A stretch of DNA of 64,000 nt from Pseudomonadota bacterium (GTDB taxonomy: Bacteria; Pseudomonadota; Gammaproteobacteria; Steroidobacterales; MnTg04), in NCBI GenBank assembly GCA_022572885.1, contig JACZVC010000007.1, forward strand, positions 1-64,000, given 5' to 3'. Positions within the stretch are counted from its first letter, which is position 1. Every line of letters begins with the position of its first letter. Below the pieces are notes generated by a model. That model did not search any database and was not told where the DNA came from. It saw nothing but the letters and a program-made list of their open reading frames with translations. Shown piece after piece: positions 46,137-56,259 of this stretch. The position numbers and the translations under genes were made by a program.

Positions 46137-47372
46137 TTAGAAATTTCCGTGAAACCATGTTTTCATACGCTCCCAGACATCCCTGAGATCGCCACCGAGT
46201 GGCGTAGAAGCCGCCTTGTCGGCCAGCGCCTCCTGTCCGTAGAGCAGCAGGCCCACGCCGGTTGCGTAAATCGGGTTACGAACCACATCGGATAATCCTT
46301 GAACGAATTGCGGAACGCCTAGGCGCACCGGCATGTGAAAAACTTCTTCGGCAAGTTCGATCGCACCTTCCATTTTCGCGCTGCCACCGGTCAGGACAAT
46401 GCCGCCGGCAACCAGCTCCTCGAAACCGCTGCGTCGCAGTTCGTCCTGGACCAGCATGAATAATTCCTCGTAGCGCGGCTCGACGACTTCGGCCAGCGTC
46501 TGCCGCGCCAGTCTCCTCGGTGGCCGGTCGCCCACGCTGGGAACTTCGATCGTTTCGTCCGGGTTGGCCAGTTGCGACAAGGCACAGGCGTAGCGGATCT
46601 TGAGCTCCTCCGCATACTGGGTGGGCGTGCGCAGGGAGATCGCTATATCGTTCGTCGCCTGGTCTCCCGCAATTGGGATCACCGCCGTATGGCGAATGGC
46701 GCCGCCGCTGAAAACCGCAATATCGGTGGTGCCGCCGCCGATATCCACGAGGCAGGCGCCCAGCTCTTTTTCGTCCTGGGTCAGTACCGCGTAACTCGAT
46801 GCCAGCTGCTCGAGAACCACGTCCTCGACCTGTAGTCCGCAGCGCTGCACGCACTTGATGATATTTTGCGCCGCGCTGACGGCGCCGGTCACCATGTGAA
46901 CCTTGGCCTCAAGCCTGACCCCGGACATGCCTATCGGTTCGCGTATGCCTTCCTGGTGATCGATGATGAATTCTTGCGGCAAAACGTGAATCGTTCTCTG
47001 GTCCGCCGGTATCGCGACGGCCTGCGCAGCTTCAATCACGCGCTCGACATCGCCGCGGGTCACTTCCTTGTCGCGTATCGCGACGATGCCGTGGGAATTC
47101 AGACTGCGGATATGGCTACCGGCGATTCCCGCATGGACGGTGTGGATTTCGCAGCCGGCCATCAGCTCGGCCTCTTCCACCGCACGCTGAATCGACTGGA
47201 CTGTGGACTCGATGTTCACGACCACACCCTTCTTCAGTCCGCGGGACGGGTGACTGCCAAGACCAATAACCTCAACCCCGCCTTCGTCGGTAATTTCACC
47301 GACTATCGCGACCACCTTTGAGGTGCCGATATCCAGCGCCACAATCAGATTTCTGTCACCTTTTCTCGACAT
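46137..47372 (-). CDS. ftsA: Cell division protein FtsA
   Basis: Actin-like ATPase that tethers FtsZ to the membrane. The 411 residues have phosphate-1 LIVALDIGTSKVVAIVGE, phosphate-2 LVDIGGGTTDIAVF and GGIVLTGGSAKMEG (adenosine motif), and a C-terminal amphipathic tail (WERMKTWFHGNF) for membrane binding. It lies between ftsQ and ftsZ with short gaps. Confidence 0.98.
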   Translation of the reverse strand: MSRKGDRNLIVALDIGTSKVVAIVGEITDEGGVEVIGLGSHPSRGLKKGVVVNIESTVQSIQRAVEEAELMAGCEIHTVHAGIAGSHIRSLNSHGIVAIRDKEVTRGDVERVIEAAQAVAIPADQRTIHVLPQEFIIDHQEGIREPIGMSGVRLEAKVHMVTGAVSAAQNIIKCVQRCGLQVEDVVLEQLASSYAVLTQDEKELGACLVDIGGGTTDIAVFSGGAIRHTAVIPIAGDQATNDIAISLRTPTQYAEELKIRYACALSQLANPDETIEVPSVGDRPPRRLARQTLAEVVEPRYEELFMLVQDELRRSGFEELVAGGIVLTGGSAKMEGAIELAEEVFHMPVRLGVPQFVQGLSDVVRNPIYATGVGLLLYGQEALADKAASTPLGGDLRDVWERMKTWFHGNF

Positions 47373-47381
47373 TCTTTTTCC

Positions 47382-48161
47382 TTAGCCGCTGTGTGCGGTT
47401 AACCGGGCGGCAACTGCCGCCTCATCCTGTTTCCGCCAGCCGATAGCGAACCCGTTGCTATAGCGCATATCGACGTATTCAACCCTTCCCGGATCCGCGC
47501 CAACAATCTCCAGCACCAGGTCGCCGTAGCGCCTGATCCGCTGGTCGACGCGATGCCGCCCCAACCTGATGACTACACCACTGCTGAGCGTCATGTCCCA
47601 TGCGCCGCGCGGATCGCGCACCAGTCCCACGACATCCAGTCCATGCGGCAATAAATATGAACGCGCCGCCAGAAAAACTTTGACGACTTCAGCTTCCGTT
47701 CCTGGCGGTCCGGCCAGCAAGGGCAAGCCAGCCGGCACATGACGGCTGTCAGCTATAAACAACTCGCCGCGAACATTGAGCAGGCCCGATGCACCCCAGC
47801 GAGCCGCCGGGCGTTGCTCGATCAGCGTAATGTGCAAACCGTTCGGCCATTGCCGGCTGATGCGAACCTGGTCCACCCACGGCAATCGCCTTATGGTCGT
47901 CGACAATCTATCGAGATCCAGCGATATGAAGCCGCCATGCAGGTTGGCGAGAACCTCGGCCTCGATCTGGCTGGCATTGACCCTTGCGAACGGGCCATCC
48001 ACCTGGATGGTTGCGACCGGCCGGTCCAGCAGCAAGAACACGAAGATCACCGAGGCAGTGATAGCCAGCAAGGTCCCGCCAGCCAGCGCAAACCGCCTGA
48101 TCGCAACCCAGTCGAACAGCGGTTCCTGCTGCGGGCGTTTGCGATTGCGTCTGTTAAGCAT
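47382..48161 (-). CDS. ftsQ: Cell division protein FtsQ
   Basis: Bitopic divisome protein that links early and late division proteins. It has 259 residues: a short cytoplasmic part, one membrane helix (ALAGGTLLAITASVIFVFLL), the POTRA domain (VDGPFARVNASQIEAEV) and the beta domain. The ATG at 48161 sits behind AGGGGG; a GTG at 48167 is an alternative. The start overlaps the ddlB stop. Confidence 0.95.
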   Translation of the reverse strand: MLNRRNRKRPQQEPLFDWVAIRRFALAGGTLLAITASVIFVFLLLDRPVATIQVDGPFARVNASQIEAEVLANLHGGFISLDLDRLSTTIRRLPWVDQVRISRQWPNGLHITLIEQRPAARWGASGLLNVRGELFIADSRHVPAGLPLLAGPPGTEAEVVKVFLAARSYLLPHGLDVVGLVRDPRGAWDMTLSSGVVIRLGRHRVDQRIRRYGDLVLEIVGADPGRVEYVDMRYSNGFAIGWRKQDEAAVAARLTAHSG

Positions 48162-49125
48162 GGCCACCCCCTGCCGGCTGGCGGGCGATGAAGCTGGTTT
48201 CGAGTATGCGCCAGCACAACTCGGGAAAATCGATCCCCTGCCGCTGTGCCGCCATTGGCACGAGACTGTGGCTGGTCATGCCCGGCACGGTGTTGATTTC
48301 CAGGATCTGCGGCTCGCCCCGATCATCGAGTACGAAATCGACACGCCCCCATCCTTCGCCGCCGATATCGGCAAAGACCTGCAAGGACATCTTGCGGAAA
48401 CGAAGCTCCTGCTCAGCGGACAGGCCTGCCGGGCAGTGATACCGGGTACTGTCGCTGAAGTACTTGGCCTGGTAATCGTAATAACTGCGGGGTGTTTCAA
48501 TGCGAATGATCGGCAGGGCTTCGCCTTGCAATATGCCGGTCGTGTACTCGCCGCCATCCAGCCAAAGCTCCGCGATGACGCAATCGTCATGCCGGCAAGC
48601 CAACTCGTATGCCGCCTCGAGATCCGCGGCATCGGTGACTTTGGCCATCCCCAGGCTGGAGCCTTCGCAGGCCGGTTTGATTGCCAGCGGCAAACCGAGT
48701 TCGTCTGCCAGGCCAGCCAGATCGGCCACGCCCGCCAACACCCGAAACGGTGGCGTCGGCAGGCCGCAACCGATCATCAGCAGCTTGCTGCGGTATTTGT
48801 CCATCCCCAGCGCCGATCCTTGTATGCCGCTTCCGGTATACGGCAGACCCATGAGCTGCAGCGCGCCCTGCAGACTGCCGTCTTCACCGCCGCGCCCGTG
48901 CAACGCGATCCAGGCCCGATCAAAACGGCCGTTCGCCAGCACCTCGAGCAAATCGACGCCGGCATCGATACCGTGAGCGTCCACGCCTTTCTCCTGCAAC
49001 GCCGCGAGCACGGGCTTGCCGGTCAACAAGGAAATTTCCCGCTCGGGCGAGAGTCCGCCATAGACCACGGCGACGCGGCCAAAGGCGTCTGCATCGCTAA
49101 TCCTGGTACGCGATTCAGTCTGCAA
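48154..49125 (-). CDS. ddlB: D-alanine--D-alanine ligase
   Basis: ATP-grasp enzyme making D-Ala-D-Ala for the peptidoglycan stem. From a TTG at 49125 it has 323 residues, starting [24 protein letters not shown]. The catalytic region has VYGGLSPEREISL, ALHGRGGEDGSLQG, KPACEGSSLGMAKV and EINTVPGMTSHSL. There is no ATG in frame near the start, and GGGAGAGAG precedes the TTG; it overlaps the end of murB by 11 bases. Confidence 0.95.
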   Translation of the reverse strand: MQTESRTRISDADAFGRVAVVYGGLSPEREISLLTGKPVLAALQEKGVDAHGIDAGVDLLEVLANGRFDRAWIALHGRGGEDGSLQGALQLMGLPYTGSGIQGSALGMDKYRSKLLMIGCGLPTPPFRVLAGVADLAGLADELGLPLAIKPACEGSSLGMAKVTDAADLEAAYELACRHDDCVIAELWLDGGEYTTGILQGEALPIIRIETPRSYYDYQAKYFSDSTRYHCPAGLSAEQELRFRKMSLQVFADIGGEGWGRVDFVLDDRGEPQILEINTVPGMTSHSLVPMAAQRQGIDFPELCWRILETSFIARQPAGGGHA

Positions 49126-50014
49126 GACTCTCTCCCACAATCCTGACCTCGGCGACCAGCTCCACGCCCTGCTCCTGGCGCACCTGCTCCTGTATTTTTT
49201 CAATCAGGCGTTCAACATCGGCCGCTGTCGCATCGCCGGTGTTAATAATGAAATTGGCGTGCTTGCCGGAAACCTCCGCACCGCCAAGGCGCATGCCCTT
49301 CATCCCACAGGCTTCGATCAGGCGTGCCGCATGATCGTCCAGCGGGTTGCGGAAAACGGAGCCGCAGCTGGGCAGTCCGATCGGCTGGCTCTCCTTGCGC
49401 CGCGCGAGCAATCTGCGAATTCCGGCTACGCTGGCATCCGCCTGTTCGTCGAATTCGAACAAGCCGGCGACAAACCATTCAACGGCTGGCATTTTAACTT
49501 CGCGGTAGGACACCTCGAATTCAAGCCGTTGCCGGGTCCGAATCCGGCCGGCCCGGTCAACCGTCTCGACCGCGGCAACCTGTTGCCAGGTCTCGCCGTC
49601 GAAGGCCCCGGCATTCATCGCCAGCGCTCCGCCAACGGTGCCCGGTATCCCAGCGAAGAATTCGGCCGGCCCGAGTTTCCAGCGGGCGCATTGTCTGGCT
49701 AGTTTGGCGCAGGCAACGCCGGCCTCGGCCCGCACCAACCCGTTGTCGAGCCGCTGCAGATTTGACAGGCCGGGGTGGGTCGCGATTACGACCCCGCGCA
49801 ATCCGCCATCGCGAACCAGCAAATTACTGCCGAGGCCGAGCCAATGAATTTCGGTGCCGCTGTCCAGCCCGACCAGAAAATCGGCCAGGTCCTGCGCATC
49901 GGCCGGCTGGAAATAAATATCGGCGGGACCGCCCACACGCCAGGATGTATGTCGGCTCATCGGCTCGTCGTACCGTATCCGCCCGCGGATCGAGATGCCG
50001 GCCAGTGCATTCAT
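49115..50014 (-). CDS. murB: UDP-N-acetylenolpyruvoylglucosamine reductase
   Basis: Flavoprotein that reduces UDP-GlcNAc-enolpyruvate to UDP-MurNAc with NADPH. It has 299 residues. The FAD domain carries [19 protein letters not shown] and [19 protein letters not shown], and [20 protein letters not shown] follows. The active-site Ser is in SCGSVFRNP, and a C-terminal Glu region ends the protein. Its start overlaps the murC stop (ATGA). Confidence 0.97.
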   Translation of the reverse strand: MNALAGISIRGRIRYDEPMSRHTSWRVGGPADIYFQPADAQDLADFLVGLDSGTEIHWLGLGSNLLVRDGGLRGVVIATHPGLSNLQRLDNGLVRAEAGVACAKLARQCARWKLGPAEFFAGIPGTVGGALAMNAGAFDGETWQQVAAVETVDRAGRIRTRQRLEFEVSYREVKMPAVEWFVAGLFEFDEQADASVAGIRRLLARRKESQPIGLPSCGSVFRNPLDDHAARLIEACGMKGMRLGGAEVSGKHANFIINTGDATAADVERLIEKIQEQVRQEQGVELVAEVRIVGESLAD

Positions 50015-51432
50015 GATCCGGTTTCCGCGGTCGGCAGGTCGTTGGGCGACTGCTTTTGCAGATTTGCAGCGAGTATGCCGATATCGCCTGCGCCCAGCAG
50101 GGCAAGAATGTCATCCTCGGCGAGGATTTCGGTCAACATCCCGGGCAAGTCATCGAGTTCGCCCAACAATATCGGCTCTAGCTCTCCGCGCGAGCGTATG
50201 GCTTCGGCCAGCGCCTTGCTGTCGGCACCAGCTATCGGCTCTTCACCGGCGGGATAGACCGGGCACAACAGCAATACGTCGGCGCCGGACAAGACTTCGG
50301 CAAACCGGGCGAACAAATCCCGGGTCCGGGTATACCGGTGTGGCTGGTAGGCGAGCACCAGGCGCCGGCCCGGCCAGCCGGTGCGGATAGTTTCCAATAC
50401 TGCGCTCACTTCGGTCGGATGGTGGCCGTAGTCGTCAATCAGCAGAACCTGACGACCGCCCAACTGAATTTCCTGGACCTGGAAGCGCCGGTCGATGCCG
50501 GCGAATTCCCGCAATGCCCGCGCTACGGCATCGTCGGCGATATCGAGTTCATGGGCCACGCTGATCGCCGCCAGGGCGTTTCTGACGTTATGCACACCGG
50601 GAAGATTCAGGGTAATCGCCAGCGGCTCACGGTCCGGCCGAAGCGCAGTGAAACTGCAAATCGCACCCTGTTGCCGGACATTCTCCGCCCGCACATCGGC
50701 AGCCGCGCTCAGGCCATAAGTCGTCACCGGTCGCGCGATCTCATCGAGCACATCGGCAACGCCCTCGTCGTCCAGGCAGAGTACGGCGAGCCCGTAAAAA
50801 GGCAGGTTATGGATGAATTCGATAAAGCTCTGCCGCAGCCTGGAGAAATCGCCGCCATAGGATTCCAGGTGGTCGGCGTCGATGTTGGTCAGCACAGCGA
50901 GCATCGGCTGCAGATGCATAAAAGACGCGTCGCTCTCGTCGGCTTCGGCAACCAGGTAGCGGCCGGTACCCAGGCGCGCATTGGTGCCGGCGCTCTTGAG
51001 CAATCCACCGACGACAAATGTCGGGTCCTCGCCGCCTTCGGCCAGCACTGACGCGATCAGGCTGGTCGTCGTGGTCTTGCCGTGGGTGCCGGCGACCGCG
51101 ATCGCATAGCGGAAGCGCATCAACTCAGCCAGCATTTCCGCACGCTGTACGACCGGCAGACGCCGCTGTCTGGCCGCTTCGATCTCGGGGTTGTTTTCGC
51201 TAACCGCACTGGACACGACAATCACATCCGCAGCACCGACATTCTCAGCCGCATGACCGATCGCAATACTCGCGCCCAGCGACGCGAGCCGCCTGGTAAC
51301 CCGACCGTGGCGCAGATCCGAGCCTTGAACCTGGTAACCCAGGTTGATCATCACCTCGGCGATCCCGCCCATGCCGACCCCACCGATACCGACAAAGTGA
51401 ATCCGGTTAATCTGCCGCATACGAGTGTTCAT
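50011..51432 (-). CDS. murC: UDP-N-acetylmuramate--L-alanine ligase
   Basis: Adds L-Ala to UDP-MurNAc. The 473 residues from ATG 51432 have the N-domain [20 protein letters not shown], the P-loop [14 protein letters not shown] and [10 protein letters not shown] in the C-domain. A longer frame from 51492 is antisense-free but not needed: the ATG at 51432 overlaps the murG stop (ATGA) and has a GGGGG ribosome site. Confidence 0.97.
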   Translation of the reverse strand: MNTRMRQINRIHFVGIGGVGMGGIAEVMINLGYQVQGSDLRHGRVTRRLASLGASIAIGHAAENVGAADVIVVSSAVSENNPEIEAARQRRLPVVQRAEMLAELMRFRYAIAVAGTHGKTTTTSLIASVLAEGGEDPTFVVGGLLKSAGTNARLGTGRYLVAEADESDASFMHLQPMLAVLTNIDADHLESYGGDFSRLRQSFIEFIHNLPFYGLAVLCLDDEGVADVLDEIARPVTTYGLSAAADVRAENVRQQGAICSFTALRPDREPLAITLNLPGVHNVRNALAAISVAHELDIADDAVARALREFAGIDRRFQVQEIQLGGRQVLLIDDYGHHPTEVSAVLETIRTGWPGRRLVLAYQPHRYTRTRDLFARFAEVLSGADVLLLCPVYPAGEEPIAGADSKALAEAIRSRGELEPILLGELDDLPGMLTEILAEDDILALLGAGDIGILAANLQKQSPNDLPTAETGS

Positions 51433-52559
51433 GACACCCCCTTGTGCCGGTCCGGGGAAAAACCCGGCCCATCGGCCATGGCGCCAAGGCACGCCCGCAC
51501 GACCTTGCCACAGGCGCCGGGAGCAGCCAGCGACCTGGCCCGGCCAGCCATCTCAAGCAGGCTTTGCCGGTCGCCGGCAAATCTCAGAATTATGGCGGCC
51601 AGCGAATCTGCCGACAGATTCGCTTCGGGCAGCAGTACCGCGGCCCCCGCGCGAACCAGCCAATTGGCATTGAGATTCTGGTGATCATCGACGGCTGACG
51701 GAAACGGTATCAGCACCGCTGCCAGCCCGGCGGCCGCCAGCTCGAATACGGTCAGTGCACCGGCACGGCAAACCACCAGGTCCGCCCAGCCATAGGCATC
51801 GGCCATTTGTTCGATAAACGGTTCCACGCGCGCATCGATGTCATGCTGCCGGTAGGCGGCCTTTGCCTGCGCCAGGGTCCTCTCGCCGGCCTGATGCCAG
51901 ACTTGCGGCCGCTGGCCGCTATCTATCTGCGCCAGCGCCAGCGGCACCATCGTGTTGAGACGCAACGCACCCTGACTGCCGCCCAGCACCAGCAGGCGCA
52001 GGCTGCCGCTCCGGCCCGCCATTCTCAGGACCGGTTCGGGCAGCGAAAGGATTTCATCGCGAACCGGATTGCCGACCGTCTCGACCCCGGAGCTGATGCG
52101 CTCCGGGTTTGGAAAGCTACTCGGAAAAGCTTCCAGAACACGATCCGCAATTCGTGCGAGCGAGCGGTTGGTCAGACCGGCGACAGCGTTTTGCTCATGT
52201 ATAACCAGCCTGCGACCTAGCAGGCGCGCCGCCAGCCCACCGGGGCCAGAAACAAAACCACCCATGCCGAGCACCACCGCCGGCCTGATTTTTCGCAGAA
52301 TGGATAGCGACTGAAAAAGCGCTCTTAGCAATCGAAACGGCGCCAGTAACCAGCTGACCACGCCTTTGCCGCGCAAAGCGGAGACCGAAATCCATTCGAT
52401 CGGTATTTGCTGCTGCGGGATGACCCTGCCTTCCAGCCCGCGCCGCGTACCCAGCCAAACGACATCCCTGCCCATGGCGGCAAGGCCGCGGGCAACGGCC
52501 AGCGCCGGGTACACGTGTCCTCCCGTCCCCCCCGCCATGATCATGACCGGGCCGCTCAT
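51429..52559 (-). CDS. murG: N-acetylglucosaminyl transferase MurG
   Basis: Adds GlcNAc to lipid I, giving lipid II at the inner face of the membrane. It has 376 residues and a GT-B fold. The N-terminus [18 protein letters not shown] is the glycine-rich lipid-facing loop. The second domain holds [17 protein letters not shown] and [24 protein letters not shown], the UDP-GlcNAc site. It overlaps ftsW (ATGA). Confidence 0.97.
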   Translation of the reverse strand: MSGPVMIMAGGTGGHVYPALAVARGLAAMGRDVVWLGTRRGLEGRVIPQQQIPIEWISVSALRGKGVVSWLLAPFRLLRALFQSLSILRKIRPAVVLGMGGFVSGPGGLAARLLGRRLVIHEQNAVAGLTNRSLARIADRVLEAFPSSFPNPERISSGVETVGNPVRDEILSLPEPVLRMAGRSGSLRLLVLGGSQGALRLNTMVPLALAQIDSGQRPQVWHQAGERTLAQAKAAYRQHDIDARVEPFIEQMADAYGWADLVVCRAGALTVFELAAAGLAAVLIPFPSAVDDHQNLNANWLVRAGAAVLLPEANLSADSLAAIILRFAGDRQSLLEMAGRARSLAAPGACGKVVRACLGAMADGPGFSPDRHKGVS

Positions 52560-53758
52560 CGGCGAGGCCTCCGGCTGCGGACCACCTGCCGTTTTCGGGC
52601 GCCACCCTGGCTACCGACCTGGCCCAGTTCCAGGCGAATCCTCAGCAACAATCCGAGCGCGATAAAGGTCACCAGGAGGCTGCTGCCACCGTAACTGAGG
52701 ATGGGTAAAGTCAGGCCCTTGGTGGGCAGCAGGCCCAGGTTGACGCCCATATGGATGAACGCCTGCAGCCCCAGCCAGATACCGAGGCCGGCAGCCAGGT
52801 AGGCCTGGTAATAGCGGCCGGCCTCGGCCGAATATCGTGCCAGCCAGAAAGCGCGCCAGACCACCAGCAGGTACAGACAGACAATCAGCAGCACACCGGC
52901 AAGACCCAGTTCCTCGGCAATCACCGCAAACACGAAATCGGTGTGCGCCTCAGGCAGGTAGAACATTTTCTGCACGCTGTTCCCCAGCCCGACACCCAGC
53001 CATTCGCCGCGACCCACAGCGATAAGCGACTGGGTAAGCTGAAAGCCGGAATCGAACGGATCTGCCCAAGGATCAAGAAATCCGGTGAGTCTTTTGAGCC
53101 GGTATGGCGCAGAGATTGCGAGGACTGCCAGGGCGCCCGTCACAGCGACAAACAGCATCAGAAAATCGCGCAAGCGCACGCCACCGAGAAACAACAGGCC
53201 CAGGGTCGTTCCCATCAGCACCGTCGCCGCGCCAAAGTCCGGTTGCGCCAGTAACAGGGCACAGGCCAGGCCAACCAGGAATACCGGCCCGGCCAAACCC
53301 GTAAAACTCGTCTGCAGGGCCTCGCGCCGCCGTACCAGGTACCCGCACAGGTACATCAGGATCAACAAACGGGCCGGTTCAGAAACCTGCAGCGAAGCAG
53401 GCCCGAAACTTATCCAGCGAGTCGCCCCATTGACCGTGTTGCCGACACCAGGCAACAAAACCAGGACCAGCAACGCCAGCCCGGACAACAGCAACAACGG
53501 GCCCGTCCGCTGCCAGACCTGGGTCGGGATCAACATGGCCATGAAGCCGCCGGTGAGAGCGAGCAAAAGGAACATTGCCTGTTTTTGCAGGTAATAAAAC
53601 GCATTGCCGGTTTCACTTTCGGCAATGCTTATCGAGGCCGAGGTCATCATGACCAGGCCCAGCAGTAAAAGGGTTGCCGCCAGCCCAACCAGCACTGGGT
53701 CCAGGCTGGTTCGCCGCGGTAGTCCGGCGTTATGCAGGGTGATCGCCGGCGTGTTCAC
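52556..53758 (-). CDS. ftsW: Lipid II polymerase FtsW
   Basis: SEDS-family glycosyltransferase of the divisome, working with FtsI. It has 400 residues with about ten membrane helices. The large periplasmic loop and following helices include QKMFYLPEAHTDFVFAVIAEELG, the SEDS signature, and LLPTKGLTLPILSYGGSSLL. Its start overlaps the murD stop (ATGA). Confidence 0.96.
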   Translation of the reverse strand: MNTPAITLHNAGLPRRTSLDPVLVGLAATLLLLGLVMMTSASISIAESETGNAFYYLQKQAMFLLLALTGGFMAMLIPTQVWQRTGPLLLLSGLALLVLVLLPGVGNTVNGATRWISFGPASLQVSEPARLLILMYLCGYLVRRREALQTSFTGLAGPVFLVGLACALLLAQPDFGAATVLMGTTLGLLFLGGVRLRDFLMLFVAVTGALAVLAISAPYRLKRLTGFLDPWADPFDSGFQLTQSLIAVGRGEWLGVGLGNSVQKMFYLPEAHTDFVFAVIAEELGLAGVLLIVCLYLLVVWRAFWLARYSAEAGRYYQAYLAAGLGIWLGLQAFIHMGVNLGLLPTKGLTLPILSYGGSSLLVTFIALGLLLRIRLELGQVGSQGGARKRQVVRSRRPRR

Positions 53759-55158
53759 GAAAGCGCCTTTGCCACCGCAGCGGAGAAAACCCGGCCGCGA
53801 TCGCGGAAATCGTCAAACATGTCCTGGCTGCCGCAAGCCGGCGACAGCAGCACCGTGTCCCCGCGACGCGCCTGCGCGTGGGCGATCTCAACCGCTTCAC
53901 GCATACTGCCGGCATGACTGACCGGGCAAATCGGCAGCAGCGCCTCGGCGAGTACCTGAGCGTCCTGGCCAAGCAGGATCGCAGACCTCGCTTTGCCGGC
54001 CAGCGCCGCCGCCAGCGGGGCAAAATCCTGGGCCTTGGCCTGACCCCCGGCGATCAGCAGCAACGGACCTTGCAAGCCTTCGACCGCGGCGACCGCAGCA
54101 CCCACATTGGTTCCCTTGGAATCATCGACCCAGCGAACGCCATCTTGTTCGGCAACAAGATGGGTTCGGTGGGGCAGGCCGGTGTACATGCGTAGCGCGC
54201 GCGCACAGGTATCCATGGGCACGGACAAGACATCGGCCATCGCCAGTGCCGCCAGCGCGTTGGCCAGGTTGTGCCGGCCGCTAAGCGGTAACTCGGCTAC
54301 GGCGAGCAGCTCTTCATTGCCGCGCGCAAGAAAACAATCCGCGCCATTCAATCCATTGCCAAGCAATCCAAAATTATTTCCGGCGGGTGCATCCAGGCCA
54401 AAACTCAGGTACTCGCAGCCAGGCGGCAGCAGCGACATCACTGTGGCATCGTCGCGATTGACGATGGCTTTTTCGCAGCGTTCGAAAATCCTCGCCTTGC
54501 TGGCCGCATAGGCGGCAAAGTCCGCATAGCGATCCAGGTGGTCTGCCGACACATTGAGCAACGTCGCGACTTTTGCCTGCAGGCCGGACACCAGGTCAAG
54601 CTGAAAGCTGGACAATTCCAGCAAGTACAGCTCGGGCGTGTCTCCGCCCAGCAACTCGAGCGCGGGCGGGCCCAGGTTGCCACCGGTCCTTACCCGGACC
54701 GCGGCCCTCTCGAGCATCGTGGCCAGCATGGTGGTGACCGTGCTTTTGCCGTTGGAGCCGGTGATGGCGGCCAACGGCACGCCCGTATCGCGGGCGCGCT
54801 GCGCCAACAGCCCGATGTCGTTACCCAGCGGCAGGCCGCGGGCCTTCGCCTCCAGTAACACGGGGTGGTCGAGGGAAACGCCCGGCGAAACCCAAATACG
54901 ATCGACCCGATCCAGCCAGCCTGCCGGGTATGCCCCCAGCGCCAGTTCTACATCCAGGCCTTCTTTTTGCAAAGCCTCCAGTCCCGGCGGTTTCTCCCGG
55001 GTATCGGCGATCAGCACCGCATCGCCCCGCGCCGACAGGAAACGGGCAAGCGACAAACCGGTGGCGCCGAGCCCGATCACCAGGCTGCGGCAACGCACGC
55101 CATTACCGCCCGGCTCGGCGCCTGCCATCAAGTTATTTTTTTGCCCGCTACCTAGCAT
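53755..55158 (-). CDS. murD: UDP-N-acetylmuramoylalanine--D-glutamate ligase
   Basis: Adds D-Glu to UDP-MurNAc-L-Ala. It has 467 residues: a Rossmann N-domain with SLVIGLGATGLSLARFL, the P-loop LAAITGSNGKSTVTTML, and a C-domain with HRTHLVAEQDGVRWVDDSKGTN. The ATG at 55158 is 12 bases behind the mraY stop; a start at 55128 would also keep the whole domain. Confidence 0.97.
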   Translation of the reverse strand: MLGSGQKNNLMAGAEPGGNGVRCRSLVIGLGATGLSLARFLSARGDAVLIADTREKPPGLEALQKEGLDVELALGAYPAGWLDRVDRIWVSPGVSLDHPVLLEAKARGLPLGNDIGLLAQRARDTGVPLAAITGSNGKSTVTTMLATMLERAAVRVRTGGNLGPPALELLGGDTPELYLLELSSFQLDLVSGLQAKVATLLNVSADHLDRYADFAAYAASKARIFERCEKAIVNRDDATVMSLLPPGCEYLSFGLDAPAGNNFGLLGNGLNGADCFLARGNEELLAVAELPLSGRHNLANALAALAMADVLSVPMDTCARALRMYTGLPHRTHLVAEQDGVRWVDDSKGTNVGAAVAAVEGLQGPLLLIAGGQAKAQDFAPLAAALAGKARSAILLGQDAQVLAEALLPICPVSHAGSMREAVEIAHAQARRGDTVLLSPACGSQDMFDDFRDRGRVFSAAVAKALS

Positions 55159-55170
55159 TGGAAAAACCTG

Positions 55171-56256
55171 TCAGCGAATCTTCAACGACGACAAACCGAC
55201 CAGCACCAGGATCACCGTAATAATCCAGAACCGGACAATAACCTTGGGCTCCGCCCATCCCTTGAGCTCATAGTGATGATGCAAAGGCGCCATGCGAAAA
55301 ATTCTCTTGCCGGTAAGCTTGAACGAAGCCACTTGCAACATGACCGAGACCGTTTCAATGACGAATACACCGCCCATCACCAGCAGGATTAATTCCTGGC
55401 GCACAATGACGGCAACAACACCGATGGCGGCGCCCAGCGCAAGCGCACCGATATCGCCCATAAAAACCTGTGCCGGATAAGTGTTAAACCAAAGGAAGCC
55501 CAGCCCGGCGCCGGCCAGCGAGGCACAGAACACCATCATTTCACCCGAACCGGCGATGTATGGGATACCGAGGTACTCGGCGATGACGATATTGCCCGAT
55601 GCATAAGCGAAAATTCCCAGCGCACCGCAAACCAGCACGCAAGGCATGATCGCCAGGCCATCCAGGCCATCGGTGAGATTGACCGCGTTGCTGGTGCCGA
55701 CGATGACGAAATAGGTGAACACCAGGTAAAAGCCGCCCAGCGGAATGAGCCAATCCTTGAAAAAGGGGATCAGCAAAGCATGCTCGATGGCCGGGTCCTG
55801 CGCGTTGTAATAAAGGATCAGCGCGGCCGAGATCGCGGCCACCGACTGCCAGAACAATTTCGCCCTGACCGACAGGCCCTGCGAGTCTTTCAAAATCAAT
55901 TTACGGTAGTCATCGACGAAACCGATGGTGCCGAATGCAAGCGTCACCCCGAGTACGACCCAGACATAATAATTATCGAGCCTGGACCACAGCAGCGTAC
56001 TCAGCACGATCGCGATCAGAATCAGGGCGCCGCCCATGGTCGGCGTGCCCGCCTTGAGCAAGTGGGTTTCCGGGCCGATCTCGCGAACCTGCTGACCGAT
56101 TTGGCGAATACTCAGGTGGCGTATCATCAAAGGGCCCACCAACAAAGAAATGCTAAGCGCGGTCAACGCACTGAGAATCGCCCGCAAGGTCAGGTAACCG
56201 AATACATTGAAGCCCGAATAAAGCTGGCTGAGATAATCCGTTAAATACAGCAGCAC
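55171..56256 (-). CDS. mraY: Phospho-N-acetylmuramoyl-pentapeptide transferase
   Basis: Makes lipid I from UDP-MurNAc-pentapeptide and undecaprenyl phosphate. It has 361 residues with ten membrane helices, starting [23 protein letters not shown]. Catalytic motifs are [22 protein letters not shown] (Asp motif) and [16 protein letters not shown]. There are three bases between the murF stop and its start. Confidence 0.98.
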   Translation of the reverse strand: MLLYLTDYLSQLYSGFNVFGYLTLRAILSALTALSISLLVGPLMIRHLSIRQIGQQVREIGPETHLLKAGTPTMGGALILIAIVLSTLLWSRLDNYYVWVVLGVTLAFGTIGFVDDYRKLILKDSQGLSVRAKLFWQSVAAISAALILYYNAQDPAIEHALLIPFFKDWLIPLGGFYLVFTYFVIVGTSNAVNLTDGLDGLAIMPCVLVCGALGIFAYASGNIVIAEYLGIPYIAGSGEMMVFCASLAGAGLGFLWFNTYPAQVFMGDIGALALGAAIGVVAVIVRQELILLVMGGVFVIETVSVMLQVASFKLTGKRIFRMAPLHHHYELKGWAEPKVIVRFWIITVILVLVGLSSLKIR

Positions 56257-56259
56257 CTT

